From contig NZ_JARXYP010000001.1 in the NCBI RefSeq assembly GCF_029893805.1, forward strand, positions 310,001-374,000: 64,000 bases of DNA, read 5' to 3'. The notes beneath the pieces are model-generated. The model ran no database searches. It was not told where the DNA came from and was given only the letters and a program-made list of their open reading frames with translations. This document shows, in pieces, positions 25,917 to 34,649 of the stretch. The number at the start of each line of letters is the position of its first letter. The first letter of the stretch is position 1. This DNA comes from Streptomyces sp. SAI-135. Its GTDB lineage: Bacteria; Actinomycetota; Actinomycetes; Streptomycetales; Streptomycetaceae. The position numbers and the translations under genes were made by a program.

Positions 25917-27352
25917 GAGCGGTCCTTGTACATAGGGATGTCGACCAAGGGCTCAGGGATGACGCCGCCGTTGGCGTCAGCCTGTTCATAGAGGTAGTCG
26001 TGAGTGTGTTGCATGGTCTGCAGTGCGGCGTCGACGTCGATGTGTACGAGCTTCCCGCCGCGCTTGACGACCTTTCCGGCGACGAGAACGGTGTCGACGT
26101 TCCCGGAGTTGGTGTGTCCGATCACCGCGCCGATCGGGTCCTTGCGGTACCAGCCCGCCTGGCTGATTCCGCGCATGTCGACGAGGACGATGTCGGCCTG
26201 CTTGCCGGGGGTGAGAGAGCCCACGCGATCGTCGAGGCCGGCGGCCCGGGCCCCGTTCACGGTCAGCCAGGTCATGGCGTCCCGGGCCGTCCAGGTCATG
26301 GTCTGCGGAGCGATCCACTGCTGGTAGTTGGGCTCGTCGGTCTTCCAACGGGTGACCTGCAGGGTGAGCCGGGCCATGCCGATCAGGTCGCCGCCGGTGC
26401 CGATGACGCAGTCGTTGCCGATGCTGGGCCCGTGGGTGAACCGGGTGGCCTCGGCGATCGACGGGAATCCCATACCCATCTGCATCTCGGTCTCGGGGCA
26501 GACCGACACCGAGGCCCCGGCGTCGCGCAGCAGCTGCCACTCGTACTGGCTCATGAAGCTGCAGTGCACGAAAAGCATGTCCGGGCCGAGGATTCCGGCC
26601 TGCCCGTAGTGGGCGACGTCTGCGTACATCTGACGGACGCAGTGCTGGTTGGCGTGGACGACGATCCGTGCGCCGAGCCCACGGGAGTCGACGACCTCTC
26701 GTGCGATCTCGTCCATGGGCGCGATCGGCAGCTCCTGAGGACAGATGCCGAAGGTGAGGAGCTGGTCGGCACTGCTGAAGTACTGGTCACGGATCTGCCC
26801 GGCGAGGGCGAGGCGTTCCTTGTAGTCGCACAGTTCTCCGGCGGGCATCCCGTCGGGCGGCGACTGGTCCCAGCTGTTGGAGGTGACCGGTGTGAGCGCG
26901 TGGCCGTAGAGAGCGCGGATCCCGGAGTCGCGCAGACCGGTGACGGCGGCGTGGGCGTGGTCGGAGGTGACGATGTTGTGGCAGTAGTCGACGACCGTGG
27001 TGACGCCGCTGTTGAGCGCGTCGAGAGCGCCGAGGTAGTTGCCGGCGTACATGTCCTGCGGGCGGTAGAGCTCGGCGAACTGCAGTCGGACACCGCGAAT
27101 GTAGTCGGGTACGACCCAGTCGACGCCGACTCCGCGCAGCGGGGTCTGCCAGAGGTGGCGGTGGGTGTCGACCATGCCGGGCATGGCGATCATGCCGCGG
27201 GCGTCGATGACCTCGGCGTCGATGCCCGTGTCCGCGAGGCCGGGACCGACAGCCACGATCTTTCCGTCCTGTACGAGGATGTCGCTGTCGCGCAGCTCCC
27301 CGGCAGTGGGATCCATCGTGATCACGTCAGCACCCTGGATCAGCGTTTTCAT
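25913..27352 (-). CDS. Metal-dependent amidohydrolase (chlorohydrolase/deaminase type)
   Basis: A 479-residue amidohydrolase of the ATZ/TRZ-cytosine-deaminase branch. The metal site is readable: His64 and His66 (VDTHRHLWQ), His233 (VVHANQH), His263 (FVHCSFMS) and Asp322 (IGTGGDLIG). The C-terminal beta sandwich with GSLTPGKQADIVLVDMRGIS is normal. Relatives hydrolyse amino, chloro or alkylamino groups from heteroaromatic rings, or ring amides. The start is ATG 27352 with AAAGGAG upstream. It follows the ABC permease gene by 44 bases in the operon, which suggests it acts on the imported compound. The substrate is not known. Confidence 0.9.
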   Translation of the reverse strand: MKTLIQGADVITMDPTAGELRDSDILVQDGKIVAVGPGLADTGIDAEVIDARGMIAMPGMVDTHRHLWQTPLRGVGVDWVVPDYIRGVRLQFAELYRPQDMYAGNYLGALDALNSGVTTVVDYCHNIVTSDHAHAAVTGLRDSGIRALYGHALTPVTSNSWDQSPPDGMPAGELCDYKERLALAGQIRDQYFSSADQLLTFGICPQELPIAPMDEIAREVVDSRGLGARIVVHANQHCVRQMYADVAHYGQAGILGPDMLFVHCSFMSQYEWQLLRDAGASVSVCPETEMQMGMGFPSIAEATRFTHGPSIGNDCVIGTGGDLIGMARLTLQVTRWKTDEPNYQQWIAPQTMTWTARDAMTWLTVNGARAAGLDDRVGSLTPGKQADIVLVDMRGISQAGWYRKDPIGAVIGHTNSGNVDTVLVAGKVVKRGGKLVHIDVDAALQTMQHTHDYLYEQADANGGVIPEPLVDIPMYKDRS

Positions 27353-27396
27353 CCGAGGACTCCTTTGTCTCTCCGAGCGGTGTGGCGGTTGAGGCG

Positions 27397-28434
27397 TCAG
27401 TTGCCGATGTCCAGGAAACCGGTGCGGCGACGCTTGAGTTGAGCGGAGAAGACGATCGCGAGAACGACCGCTCCGCCGTTGAACACGTCGGTGACCCAGG
27501 GATCGACCCCGAGCAGTGACAGCCCGCTGATGGCGGTACCGAGGAAGAACAGTCCGAGGATGGTGCCCGGTACGTTGTAGGTGCCCGGGTGCCAATTCGT
27601 GGCGCCCAGGAAGACCGCGGCGAGCGCCGGCAAGATGAACGGCAGGCCGCCGATGGTGGGATCGCCGTTGCCCTGCGCTCCGACCTGCAGCACGCCGGCG
27701 ACTGCGGCAAGGAGCCCGGATCCGACGAAGCTGAGGAGTACGAGCCTGTTGACCCGGAGTCCGGTGAGCCGTGCGGCCGCGGCGTTCGACCCGACCGCGG
27801 TGAGGTGCCGGCCGAAGGGTGTCTGGGTGAGCACGAACCAGGTGACCACTGCCAGCGCCAGCATGATGACGAGCAGCACGGGCAGGCCGGCGATCAGCCG
27901 CGTACTGATGGTGGCGAGGGCCGGGGAGAGCCCGGTGCTGATCGGGACACCCTGGGTGTAGGCGGTGACGGCGCCCCCGATGACGGTACCGACCCCCAGT
28001 GTGGCGATGATCGAGTTGACGCCGAGGTAGGCGACGATCGCCCCGTTGAGGGCGCCGATCACTCCCCCGACCAGGAGTGTGCCGAGGACCGCGAGGGGCA
28101 GGGACAGCTCGGCCCGGCTCATCAGCGTGGCGCAGACGATCGAGCACAGTCCGAGGTTCGCGCCGACCGAGACGTCGAACCGTCCGCCGACCAGCGGCAG
28201 CATCAGCGCCAACGCAGCCACGGCGAGCACGGACTGGGAGATCGCGATGCTGCGGAAGTTCGCCGCGGTCATGAAGGTCTCCGGCCGAACCGCGGCGAAG
28301 ACGAAGATCAGCGCGACGAAGAGGATCAGCAGGCCGAACCGTTCCAGCAGCACCCCCGGTGCAGGGGTTGTACGGCGGCCGGTTGCGGGGATAGCAGGTG
28401 TTTCGGTCTGTGGTGTGGTCGACGAGGTGGTCAC
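27397..28434 (-). CDS. ABC transporter permease, RbsC-like
   Basis: A 345-residue membrane permease of the branched-chain/ribose type. About 9-10 hydrophobic helices are visible from FGLLILFVALIFVFAAV to the C-terminal VVLAIVFSAQLKRRRTGF. The conserved block ALNGAIVAYLGVNSIIATLG is intact. It overlaps the ATPase gene by four bases (GTGA), as expected for coupled translation, and belongs with the double ATPase and binding protein as one importer. Confidence 0.92.
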   Translation of the reverse strand: MTTSSTTPQTETPAIPATGRRTTPAPGVLLERFGLLILFVALIFVFAAVRPETFMTAANFRSIAISQSVLAVAALALMLPLVGGRFDVSVGANLGLCSIVCATLMSRAELSLPLAVLGTLLVGGVIGALNGAIVAYLGVNSIIATLGVGTVIGGAVTAYTQGVPISTGLSPALATISTRLIAGLPVLLVIMLALAVVTWFVLTQTPFGRHLTAVGSNAAAARLTGLRVNRLVLLSFVGSGLLAAVAGVLQVGAQGNGDPTIGGLPFILPALAAVFLGATNWHPGTYNVPGTILGLFFLGTAISGLSLLGVDPWVTDVFNGGAVVLAIVFSAQLKRRRTGFLDIGN

Positions 28435-29960
28435 GGGGTCATCTCCTTGGTGAAGACCAGCTCGGTGAGACGGTGGCGCTGCAAGTCGCTGCCGCGCACC
28501 TCGGCGGTGATCCGGCCGTCACGCAGGACGAGCACCCGGTCGCAGGCGTGGGCGAGCTCGTCGAAGTCGGAGCTGACGACCAGGGCGGCCATGCCGTCGC
28601 CGACCGAGGCACGGATGGCGGCGTAGACGTCGGCGCGGGCCCCGACATCGACGCCCTGGGTGGGTTCGTCGAGCAGCAGCAGGCGCGGGTTGCGTCGAAG
28701 CCACCGGGCGAGCACCACCTTCTGCTGGTTGCCGCCGGACAGCGACGCCATCGGGGCATCCTGACCGGAGGTGCGGATCGCGAAGTCGGTGATCGCGCGG
28801 TCGGCGTCGCGGCGCTCGTGGCGGCGGTCGAGCCGGCCCCGGACCCAGTACTTGGTGATCTCGGCTGCCGAGAGGTTCTCCCGTACGGACAGGTCGAGAA
28901 AGGCGGCTTCGTGTTCGCGTTCCTCGGGCACATGGGCGATGCCCAGCTTCATCGCCTCACCGGGGTTGCGGGGGCGGACCGTGTCCCCGCCGAGCCGGAT
29001 GGTTCCGGACTCCACGGGGTGGTCACCGAAGATCATGCGCAGCAGTTCGGTCCGGCCGGTGCCCAGCAGGCCGGCGATGCCGACGATCTCCCCGGCCCGG
29101 ACGGTCAGGTCGATCCCGCGGAGCGGCCCGCCTGTGAGGTCCTCGACTTCCAGGACGACGTCGCCCACCACGGCGGCGTCGGTGGCGTCTTCAGCGAAGA
29201 CGCGTTCGACCGGGCGTCCGACGATGTGCTCGATCATCTGTTTCTCGGTCATCCCGTCGGTCGTGCGTGTGAGCACGTGGCCGCCGTCGCGCAGGACGGT
29301 CATGGCGTCGGTGAGGTCCAGGACCTCGTCGATGCGGTGGCTGACGTAGAGGATGGTCTGGCCCGCGCGGGCGTAACGTCGCAGGGCGTCGAGCAGGACG
29401 CCGACCTCGTGCTCGGGCAGGGACGCGGTCGGTTCATCGAGTACCAGGACCGACGGTCCGTCGCCGTGCCCGTCGTCCTGGAGGGCGCGGGCGATCGCGA
29501 CCATGGTCTGATCCGCGGGACGCAGGTCGCCGAGCCGGTCGTCGGGACGGGCGTCGATCTCGAAGCGGTCGAGTAGCGCTTGAGTGCGTCGGCGCAGGCG
29601 CGACCAGCGGATCCTTCCCGCGCTCACCGGGAAGCGGTCACCGATGGCGATGTTCTCCGCCAGGGTCAGACCGGGGAAGGTGCTGGTGCTCTGATGGACG
29701 AAGCGCAATCCGCAGCGCCGGGCGAGCTCGGGTGTCGTGGTGTGGGCGGGCATGGTCCGCGCGCCGATGTGTACCTCGCCGCCGGGGTCTGCTGTGTGGA
29801 CTCCTGCGAGGATTTTGATCAAGGTGGATTTGCCGGAGCCGTTGCCGCCGAGGAGGCCGTGGATGTGACCGGCACGGACCTCGAAGCTCACGTCGTCGAG
29901 GGCCAGGGTGGCTCCGAAGCTCTTGGTCAGGTGGCGGATGGCGAGCGCTGTGTCGTTCAC
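28431..29960 (-). CDS. ABC importer ATPase with two nucleotide-binding domains, RbsA/MglA-like
   Basis: A 509-residue fusion of two ABC domains. The first has a good Walker A (LLGGNGSGKSTLIKILAG) and Walker B (VLVLDEPTASLPEHEVG) but a degenerate signature. The second has a degenerate Walker A (GLLGTGRTELLRMIFG), a proper signature (LSGGNQQKVVLARWL) and Walker B (LLLLDEPTQGVDVGARADV). That asymmetry is normal for RbsA/MglA proteins. It starts at GTG 29960, overlapping the binding-protein stop by GTGA. Confidence 0.94.
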   Translation of the reverse strand: MNDTALAIRHLTKSFGATLALDDVSFEVRAGHIHGLLGGNGSGKSTLIKILAGVHTADPGGEVHIGARTMPAHTTTPELARRCGLRFVHQSTSTFPGLTLAENIAIGDRFPVSAGRIRWSRLRRRTQALLDRFEIDARPDDRLGDLRPADQTMVAIARALQDDGHGDGPSVLVLDEPTASLPEHEVGVLLDALRRYARAGQTILYVSHRIDEVLDLTDAMTVLRDGGHVLTRTTDGMTEKQMIEHIVGRPVERVFAEDATDAAVVGDVVLEVEDLTGGPLRGIDLTVRAGEIVGIAGLLGTGRTELLRMIFGDHPVESGTIRLGGDTVRPRNPGEAMKLGIAHVPEEREHEAAFLDLSVRENLSAAEITKYWVRGRLDRRHERRDADRAITDFAIRTSGQDAPMASLSGGNQQKVVLARWLRRNPRLLLLDEPTQGVDVGARADVYAAIRASVGDGMAALVVSSDFDELAHACDRVLVLRDGRITAEVRGSDLQRHRLTELVFTKEMTP

Positions 29961-31159
29961 GTCGTGCCCCCGCTCCAGACGCGCTCACGCGTGGTCTTGA
30001 AGTCGACCGGCGCGTCTATGGCGGCGCCCTTGGCGGGCAGGCCGTGCCCGGCGTCGACGTAGATGAACCCGCCGCCCTGGTTGGGGAGTCCGGCCGGGTC
30101 TGCTCCGGAGAGGATCCGGTTGAGGGTGTCCGCGGTGGCCCAGATGTCGTACTCGTAGGGGATCAGGCTGGTGGCGGTGACGACGCCCTCGCGGATGAGT
30201 TCCGTGCCGGAGACCTGGCCGTCGCCGCAGCACACGACGAGGTTGCTGCGGCCGGACTGCCGGATCGCCGAGGCGAAACCGCCGGTCATGAACGAGTCGG
30301 AGTCGTAGGCGACCGCGGCGGCATCAGGGTGTGCGGTCAGTGCCGACTTGACGATCTGGGTGGCCGGGTTGGGGAATCCTGTGATGTTCCAGGTGACCGG
30401 GACGAGACGGCAGTCGGGGCAGGCGCCGGCCATCTCCTTTTCGAAGGCCTTCCAGCCGACCGCGTGGATGACCTGGTCGACGTTCTTGACCACGAGCACC
30501 TTTGGGTTCTGGATGCCGCGTTCGGCGAGTTTGGCGGCGAGGAAGCGGGCGTTGTAGCGGCCCCGTTCGGTGTAGTAGTCCCGGGTCTCGGTGGAGCCCA
30601 TCGTGTTCAGCGTGGCGGTGAACAGCGGTTCGCCGCTGCCGAAACTCGGGTCGTCACAGTCGAGCGCGGCGTAGTTGACCACCGGGACTTTTGCCGACCT
30701 CGCGGCGAGCAGGCCGCTCTTGATCTGCGGACAGTCGAACGCGGCCGTGACGATGCCGTCCGCGCGGGCGGCGATGGCCTGCCCGATGGCGGTGTTGGCA
30801 GCCGCCGCCTGGTACTTGCTGTCCACGACCTTCACGCGCCAGCCGAGTTTCCTGGCCGCCTCGGTGAAGGAGGCCGACATGGTGTGGCAGGCTTCGAAGT
30901 TCTCTCCGCAGGAGATGAACCAGACGGTCTTGCCGCGTACCGCGGCAGGGCCGTCGGTGGGCGGCTTCTGGAAGACACCGGCGAAGCCGCCGTCGAGGAC
31001 CTTTTTCTGCTCCGGGGTCAGGGCGGCCTCGCCGGCCGCTTCGGTTGGCCCGGTCGTGGTGCTGCATGCGGCGAGCAGGACGGCGCAGGCAAGGGCGAGC
31101 GGGCCGGCGAGCCACGGTGGCATCCGCCGTGGTCGCGTACGCGAGGGGATCGAGGTCAT
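29957..31159 (-). CDS. Substrate-binding lipoprotein of RbsB-like ABC importer
   Basis: A 400-residue secreted lipoprotein: Arg-rich N-terminus, hydrophobic stretch PLALACAVLLAACS with lipobox LLAACS, then a type I periplasmic-binding fold (VWFISCGENFEACHTMSASF, then AAANTAIGQAIAARADGIVT and AVAYDSDSFMTGGFASAIRQ). Six or more cysteines in the mature part (e.g. CPQIK, CDD, CPDC, VVCCGDG) are unusual for a sugar-binding protein and may form disulphides or a special ligand site. The ATG at 31159 follows AGGAG. It lies between the VOC dioxygenase and its own ATPase and permease. Confidence 0.9.
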   Translation of the reverse strand: MTSIPSRTRPRRMPPWLAGPLALACAVLLAACSTTTGPTEAAGEAALTPEQKKVLDGGFAGVFQKPPTDGPAAVRGKTVWFISCGENFEACHTMSASFTEAARKLGWRVKVVDSKYQAAAANTAIGQAIAARADGIVTAAFDCPQIKSGLLAARSAKVPVVNYAALDCDDPSFGSGEPLFTATLNTMGSTETRDYYTERGRYNARFLAAKLAERGIQNPKVLVVKNVDQVIHAVGWKAFEKEMAGACPDCRLVPVTWNITGFPNPATQIVKSALTAHPDAAAVAYDSDSFMTGGFASAIRQSGRSNLVVCCGDGQVSGTELIREGVVTATSLIPYEYDIWATADTLNRILSGADPAGLPNQGGGFIYVDAGHGLPAKGAAIDAPVDFKTTRERVWSGGTT

Positions 31160-31338
31160 GCGGGTCTCCTACGGATCGTCGTTGAGTCCGCGGGCTGTCC
31201 AAGCCGCAGGTGTGGAGCGCGGTGTGCGCACCGAGGTGGCAGGTGAGAGGGGCACGTGCTCAAGGGAAAGGTCCCGTCGTGGTGCCGGGAGCAGCGGGGT
31301 GCGTAACGGGATGACGGGAGAACTGACGGACGCGGTCA

Positions 31339-32259
31339 TCAGGACTGATGCGTTCCTGCCATGATCGCGGCGAGGTCATCGGGAGCGAGGAAGGACGGCG
31401 GTGGGGGTGGTCCCCAGTTGAACAGTCCTCGCGCGCCCTCAAGCGTCTCCGGCGACCAGATCTGGTCGTCGAGGATGCAGTCCATGTCGGAGTAGTACTC
31501 GGAGAAGTTGCCGGCCGGGTCCTTCAGGTACCAGAAGAAGTTGGATCCGGCGTGGTGGCGGCCCAGACCCCAGACGTGCCGCTCGGGGTGGCCCTCCAGC
31601 ATGGCCGCAGCGCCACGGCCCACCTCGTCGATGTCGTCGACCTGCCACGAGCTGTGATGCAGGAAGGTGACAGGTGCGTTCAGGACCAGGATGTTGTGGT
31701 GATCGGTCGAGCAGCGCAGGAACGCCCCGTGGCCCTTGATGCGGTCGCTGACCTTGAAGCCGATCCGGTCGGTGAAGAACCGGATGGTGGTCTCGTAGTC
31801 GGTCGACCCGAGCACCACATGGCCGAGCTTGCGCGGCCGCACGACGCTCTCCCGCAGCACCCCGGGAGCGCGGCGGGAACGTCGTTCGATCCGGCCGGGC
31901 CCGTTGTGGGGGCTCACCGGGGACGGTGCTTGCAGGATCGATTCTGCGATTTGGACCACGACGCGGGTACCGGTCACGGGCTCGACGGTGGTCACGCCCG
32001 TCGCGCTCTGTTCGACGGGCGCCCCGGCCGCGCGAAGGCGGTGGGTGGCCGCCGCGATGTCGTCAGGGTGCTCGGCGCCGATCCCGATCTCGACCAGCCG
32101 CCTGACCGGGGCGTGTATCACGCGCAGCTGCCGTCCGCCGTCCGTGGTGGAGAGCCAGCCGTCCGGGTGGGACCGGAGCCCGAAGGCCGTGTAGTAGGCG
32201 ATCGTCTCGTCGACGTTCGGCACTCCTACGGTGATCGAGGTCAGTCGATGAAGGGGCAT
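31339..32259 (-). CDS. Two-domain VOC protein, extradiol ring-cleavage dioxygenase-like
   Basis: A 306-residue protein with two vicinal-oxygen-chelate domains. The C-terminal domain has the expected metal ligands of type I extradiol dioxygenases: His147 (KLGHVVLGS), a His at 201 or 202 (FLHHSSWQVDDI) and Glu254 (NFSEYYSDM). The N-terminal domain (SITVGVPNVDETIAYY) lacks a full ligand set, as usual. The length fits catechol-type dioxygenases (about 290-310). Placed directly before a fumarylacetoacetate-hydrolase-family gene, it probably opens a dihydroxylated ring. Whether it uses Fe(II) or is another VOC enzyme cannot be read from sequence. Confidence 0.85.
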   Translation of the reverse strand: MPLHRLTSITVGVPNVDETIAYYTAFGLRSHPDGWLSTTDGGRQLRVIHAPVRRLVEIGIGAEHPDDIAAATHRLRAAGAPVEQSATGVTTVEPVTGTRVVVQIAESILQAPSPVSPHNGPGRIERRSRRAPGVLRESVVRPRKLGHVVLGSTDYETTIRFFTDRIGFKVSDRIKGHGAFLRCSTDHHNILVLNAPVTFLHHSSWQVDDIDEVGRGAAAMLEGHPERHVWGLGRHHAGSNFFWYLKDPAGNFSEYYSDMDCILDDQIWSPETLEGARGLFNWGPPPPPSFLAPDDLAAIMAGTHQS

Positions 32260-32304
32260 CGCTACCGTCCTTCCGTGGTACGGCTGCGGGTGGTTTCGTG
32301 CGGG

Positions 32305-33153
32305 TCAGGGCGTGGGGGCGACCATGCGATGGCGCATCTCGCCGACGCCGCGGACATAGCTCACGAGCTCGTCGCCGGCCTGCAGCCAGCGGGGAGGGGT
32401 GCGGCCGAGACCCACCCCGGAGGGTGTACCTGTGAAGATGACGTCGCCGGGCAATAGTGGCGTGACCGCGGACAGCCGTGCAATCAGTTCCGGGACCGGG
32501 AAAACCATGTCCCGGGTGTGCCCCTTCTGCAGTTGCTCGCCGTTGATCAGGCAGCCCAGCTCCAAGTCGTCCCGGTCGGGCAGCTCGTCGGGGGTCACCA
32601 GGACCGGACCGATCGGACCGAACCCGGGGTGCGACTTTCCGAGGCTGAACTGAGGGGCCGGCCCCGACTTCTGCAGGACGCGCTCGGAGATGTCCTGTCC
32701 GACCGACACACCGGCCACATGGGACCAGGCGTCCTCGGCAGCCACGCGATGGCCGCGCCGGCCGATCACGACGACCAGCTCGACCTCCCAGTCCACATCG
32801 CCCGGCGGTACGGCGATGTCTCCGAAAGGCCCGGTCAGTGAGGTGACGAACTTGGTGAACACCGGTGGGCTCTCCGGGACGGCGAAGTCCGACTCCGCGG
32901 CATGGTCCGCGTAATTGAGGCCGATGGCGAACACCTGCCGCGGCTGCGGCACAGGGTTGCCGTAGGTCTCCTCGGCCACCTCGTACGCGTCCTCGGGGCG
33001 AGTGCTCCCCGCGAAGGCCAGAACCTCGTCCCAGCAGGCGTAGGCCTGCTGGGGGTCGGCAGGCACGGTACCGCCGCTCGCGGTATGGAGATCGATGACC
33101 CTCCCAGGGGAAACCACCTGGTGGAGCCGGCCGGAGATGACTGCGAATCGCAC
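32305..33153 (-). CDS. Fumarylacetoacetate hydrolase-family enzyme
   Basis: A 282-residue FAH-fold enzyme. Motifs are FAIGLNYADHAAES, the acidic metal-binding segment VDWEVELVVVIGRRG, and GDVIFTGTPSGVGLGR near the C-terminus. The family hydrolyses or isomerises the enol products of ring cleavage (fumarylpyruvate, acylpyruvates, 2-hydroxyhepta-dienedioate). I take GTG 33153 as the start because GAGGAGG precedes it. It is the first gene of the leftward operon, 45 bases before the VOC dioxygenase, and divergent from the GntR regulator with a palindrome between them. Confidence 0.9.
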   Translation of the reverse strand: MRFAVISGRLHQVVSPGRVIDLHTASGGTVPADPQQAYACWDEVLAFAGSTRPEDAYEVAEETYGNPVPQPRQVFAIGLNYADHAAESDFAVPESPPVFTKFVTSLTGPFGDIAVPPGDVDWEVELVVVIGRRGHRVAAEDAWSHVAGVSVGQDISERVLQKSGPAPQFSLGKSHPGFGPIGPVLVTPDELPDRDDLELGCLINGEQLQKGHTRDMVFPVPELIARLSAVTPLLPGDVIFTGTPSGVGLGRTPPRWLQAGDELVSYVRGVGEMRHRMVAPTP

Positions 33154-33253
33154 GCGAGATCCTCCTCGTGAGGGCGACGCCGTGCGGGAGGCCCGCACTG
33201 ACTTCGCTGTCGGTGCGACATGTCTACGCCGAGGCAAGTCGAAAGGTCAATAC

Positions 33254-33265
33254 ACTTTCGAAAGT
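33254..33265. promoter_or_regulatory. Palindrome between the catabolic operon and GntR gene
   Basis: ACTTTCGAAAGT is a perfect 12-bp palindrome in the divergent interval, about 40 bases before the regulator start. Its AT-rich content contrasts with the surroundings. Position and symmetry make it the best candidate operator for the GntR protein. Confidence 0.6.
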
Positions 33266-33302
33266 TGCCGCGTGATTCGTATTCCCGTGTAAGGTGCGAA
33301 CC

Positions 33303-34010
33303 GTGGCCAGACAAGAAGGGTCCAAAACACGGACCGACGAAGTGCACCGCAAGCTACGCAGCGACATCCTCGGCGGCCGTCTCGTGCCGGGTGCACGGCT
33401 GAAGTTCCCTGAGCTGTGCGAGAGGTACGGCGTGAGCGTAGGGGCGGCTCGCGAGGCGTTGACCCGCCTGGCGGCCGATGGCTTGGTCAAGACCCAGGCA
33501 CATCAGGGCTACATGGTGACTCCGCTGTCCCACGAAGACCTCGCGGATCTCACCCAGGCCCGAGTCGAGATCGAGTCGCTGGTGCTGCGCATGTCGGTGA
33601 CAGAGGGCGACATGCAGTGGGAATCACGCGCTGTAGCGACTCATCACGTACTCGAACGTACGCCCTTCGTCAGCGACGCCGACCCCGACCACCCCACCGA
33701 CGACTGGGCCGCCGCGCACGCCGCGTTCCACCTGGCCCTGCTCGGCGGCTGTACCAACCGTCGCCTGCTCGACGTGGCACAGACACTGCGCGAGGAGGCC
33801 GAGCTGTACCGGCAGTGGTCGGTCTCCTTCGGCCAGGAACCGGACCGCGACCTGGCGGGCGAGCATCGCGCCTTGCTGGAGGCCGCCGTAGGACGGCAGC
33901 CCGACCTGGCCGCCCAGTTGCTTCGCGAGCACCTCGCCCACACCGCCCGACTGCTGATCAGCGTGGCCACCGACGAGCCCGTTGCGGCCGCCGGGGAACA
34001 CGCGAACTGA
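33303..34010 (+). CDS. GntR-family (FCD) transcriptional regulator
   Basis: A 235-residue regulator: winged helix (EVHRKLRSDILGGRLVPGAR, then YGVSVGAAREALTRLAADGL, wing AHQGYMVTPLSHEDLADLTQ) and a C-terminal all-helical FCD ligand domain (AAAHAAFHLALLGGCTNRRL, then REHLAHTARLLISVATDEPV). FCD regulators commonly bind organic acids from the pathway they control. GTG 33303 is preceded by AAGG; GTG 33294 is an alternative. It is divergent from the import/degradation operon and heads the DoxX/CoA-transferase genes, so it probably controls both arms. Confidence 0.9.
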   Translation: MARQEGSKTRTDEVHRKLRSDILGGRLVPGARLKFPELCERYGVSVGAAREALTRLAADGLVKTQAHQGYMVTPLSHEDLADLTQARVEIESLVLRMSVTEGDMQWESRAVATHHVLERTPFVSDADPDHPTDDWAAAHAAFHLALLGGCTNRRLLDVAQTLREEAELYRQWSVSFGQEPDRDLAGEHRALLEAAVGRQPDLAAQLLREHLAHTARLLISVATDEPVAAAGEHAN

Positions 34011-34124
34011 CCGAACCCCCGCAAAGCCCCCTGTCACCCGAGCCCCACGCGGCCCCCACTCACCCGGGAGTCGCGCAGGGGGCACGCCCTGATCCCCTCC
34101 CCTACCGGCGAAGGACGAACGCGC

Positions 34125-34637
34125 ATGGACGTCGGCCTCCTGATCCTGCGACTGCTCATCGGCGCGCTGCTGGCCGGACACGCCTTCCAGAAACTCACCG
34201 GCTCCTTCGGTGGAGCGGGCCTGGCGCGCACCGGCGCCCTGTTCGAATCCTGGGGACATCGGCCAGGAGCGGTGATGGCCGCGGTGGCCGGTGTCTCCGA
34301 GGCCGGCGGCGCGGCCCTGCTCATCCTCGGCCTGGCGACGCCGCTCGCAGCGGCCGCCGTGGTGGGCACCATGACGGTGGCCGCCCTGGCTCTCTCCGAC
34401 AAGGGCCTGTGGGCCACCCAGGGCGGAATGGAGGTCCCGCTGCTGTACGGCATCGCCGCAGCGGTCCTCGGCTTCACGGGCCCAGGTGCCCACTCCCTGG
34501 ACGCCGCCCTCGGGTTCACCCGCTTCTCGGGCGGGAGCTGGGGCGCGCTGTCACTGGCGGTGGGCCTCGCCGCCGGCCTCGCCGTGTCGGGGCGAGCCCA
34601 TCGGCTGCGCCACGCGCACTCCCCTTCCCAGAACTGA
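34125..34637 (+). CDS. DoxX-family membrane protein
   Basis: A 170-residue protein with four hydrophobic helices, starting VGLLILRLLIGALLAGHAFQ and including AAVAGVSEAGGAALLILGLA. DoxX proteins are small membrane proteins of uncertain, often redox-associated function. It sits 114 bases after the GntR gene and 12 bases before the CoA-transferase genes, so it is probably in that operon. Confidence 0.87.
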   Translation: MDVGLLILRLLIGALLAGHAFQKLTGSFGGAGLARTGALFESWGHRPGAVMAAVAGVSEAGGAALLILGLATPLAAAAVVGTMTVAALALSDKGLWATQGGMEVPLLYGIAAAVLGFTGPGAHSLDAALGFTRFSGGSWGALSLAVGLAAGLAVSGRAHRLRHAHSPSQN

Positions 34638-34649
34638 GGACTTGCGATC

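Noticed and set aside
26000..27442. 480-residue open frame on the plus strand across the amidohydrolase
   Set aside because: It is antisense to a well-supported amidohydrolase with metal ligands and coupled neighbours; its composition is typical of the complementary strand of GC-rich genes.
27353..28147. N-terminal extension of the amidohydrolase giving a 744-residue protein
   Set aside because: The extension overlaps the ABC permease in another frame and the ATG at 27352 has a strong ribosome site.
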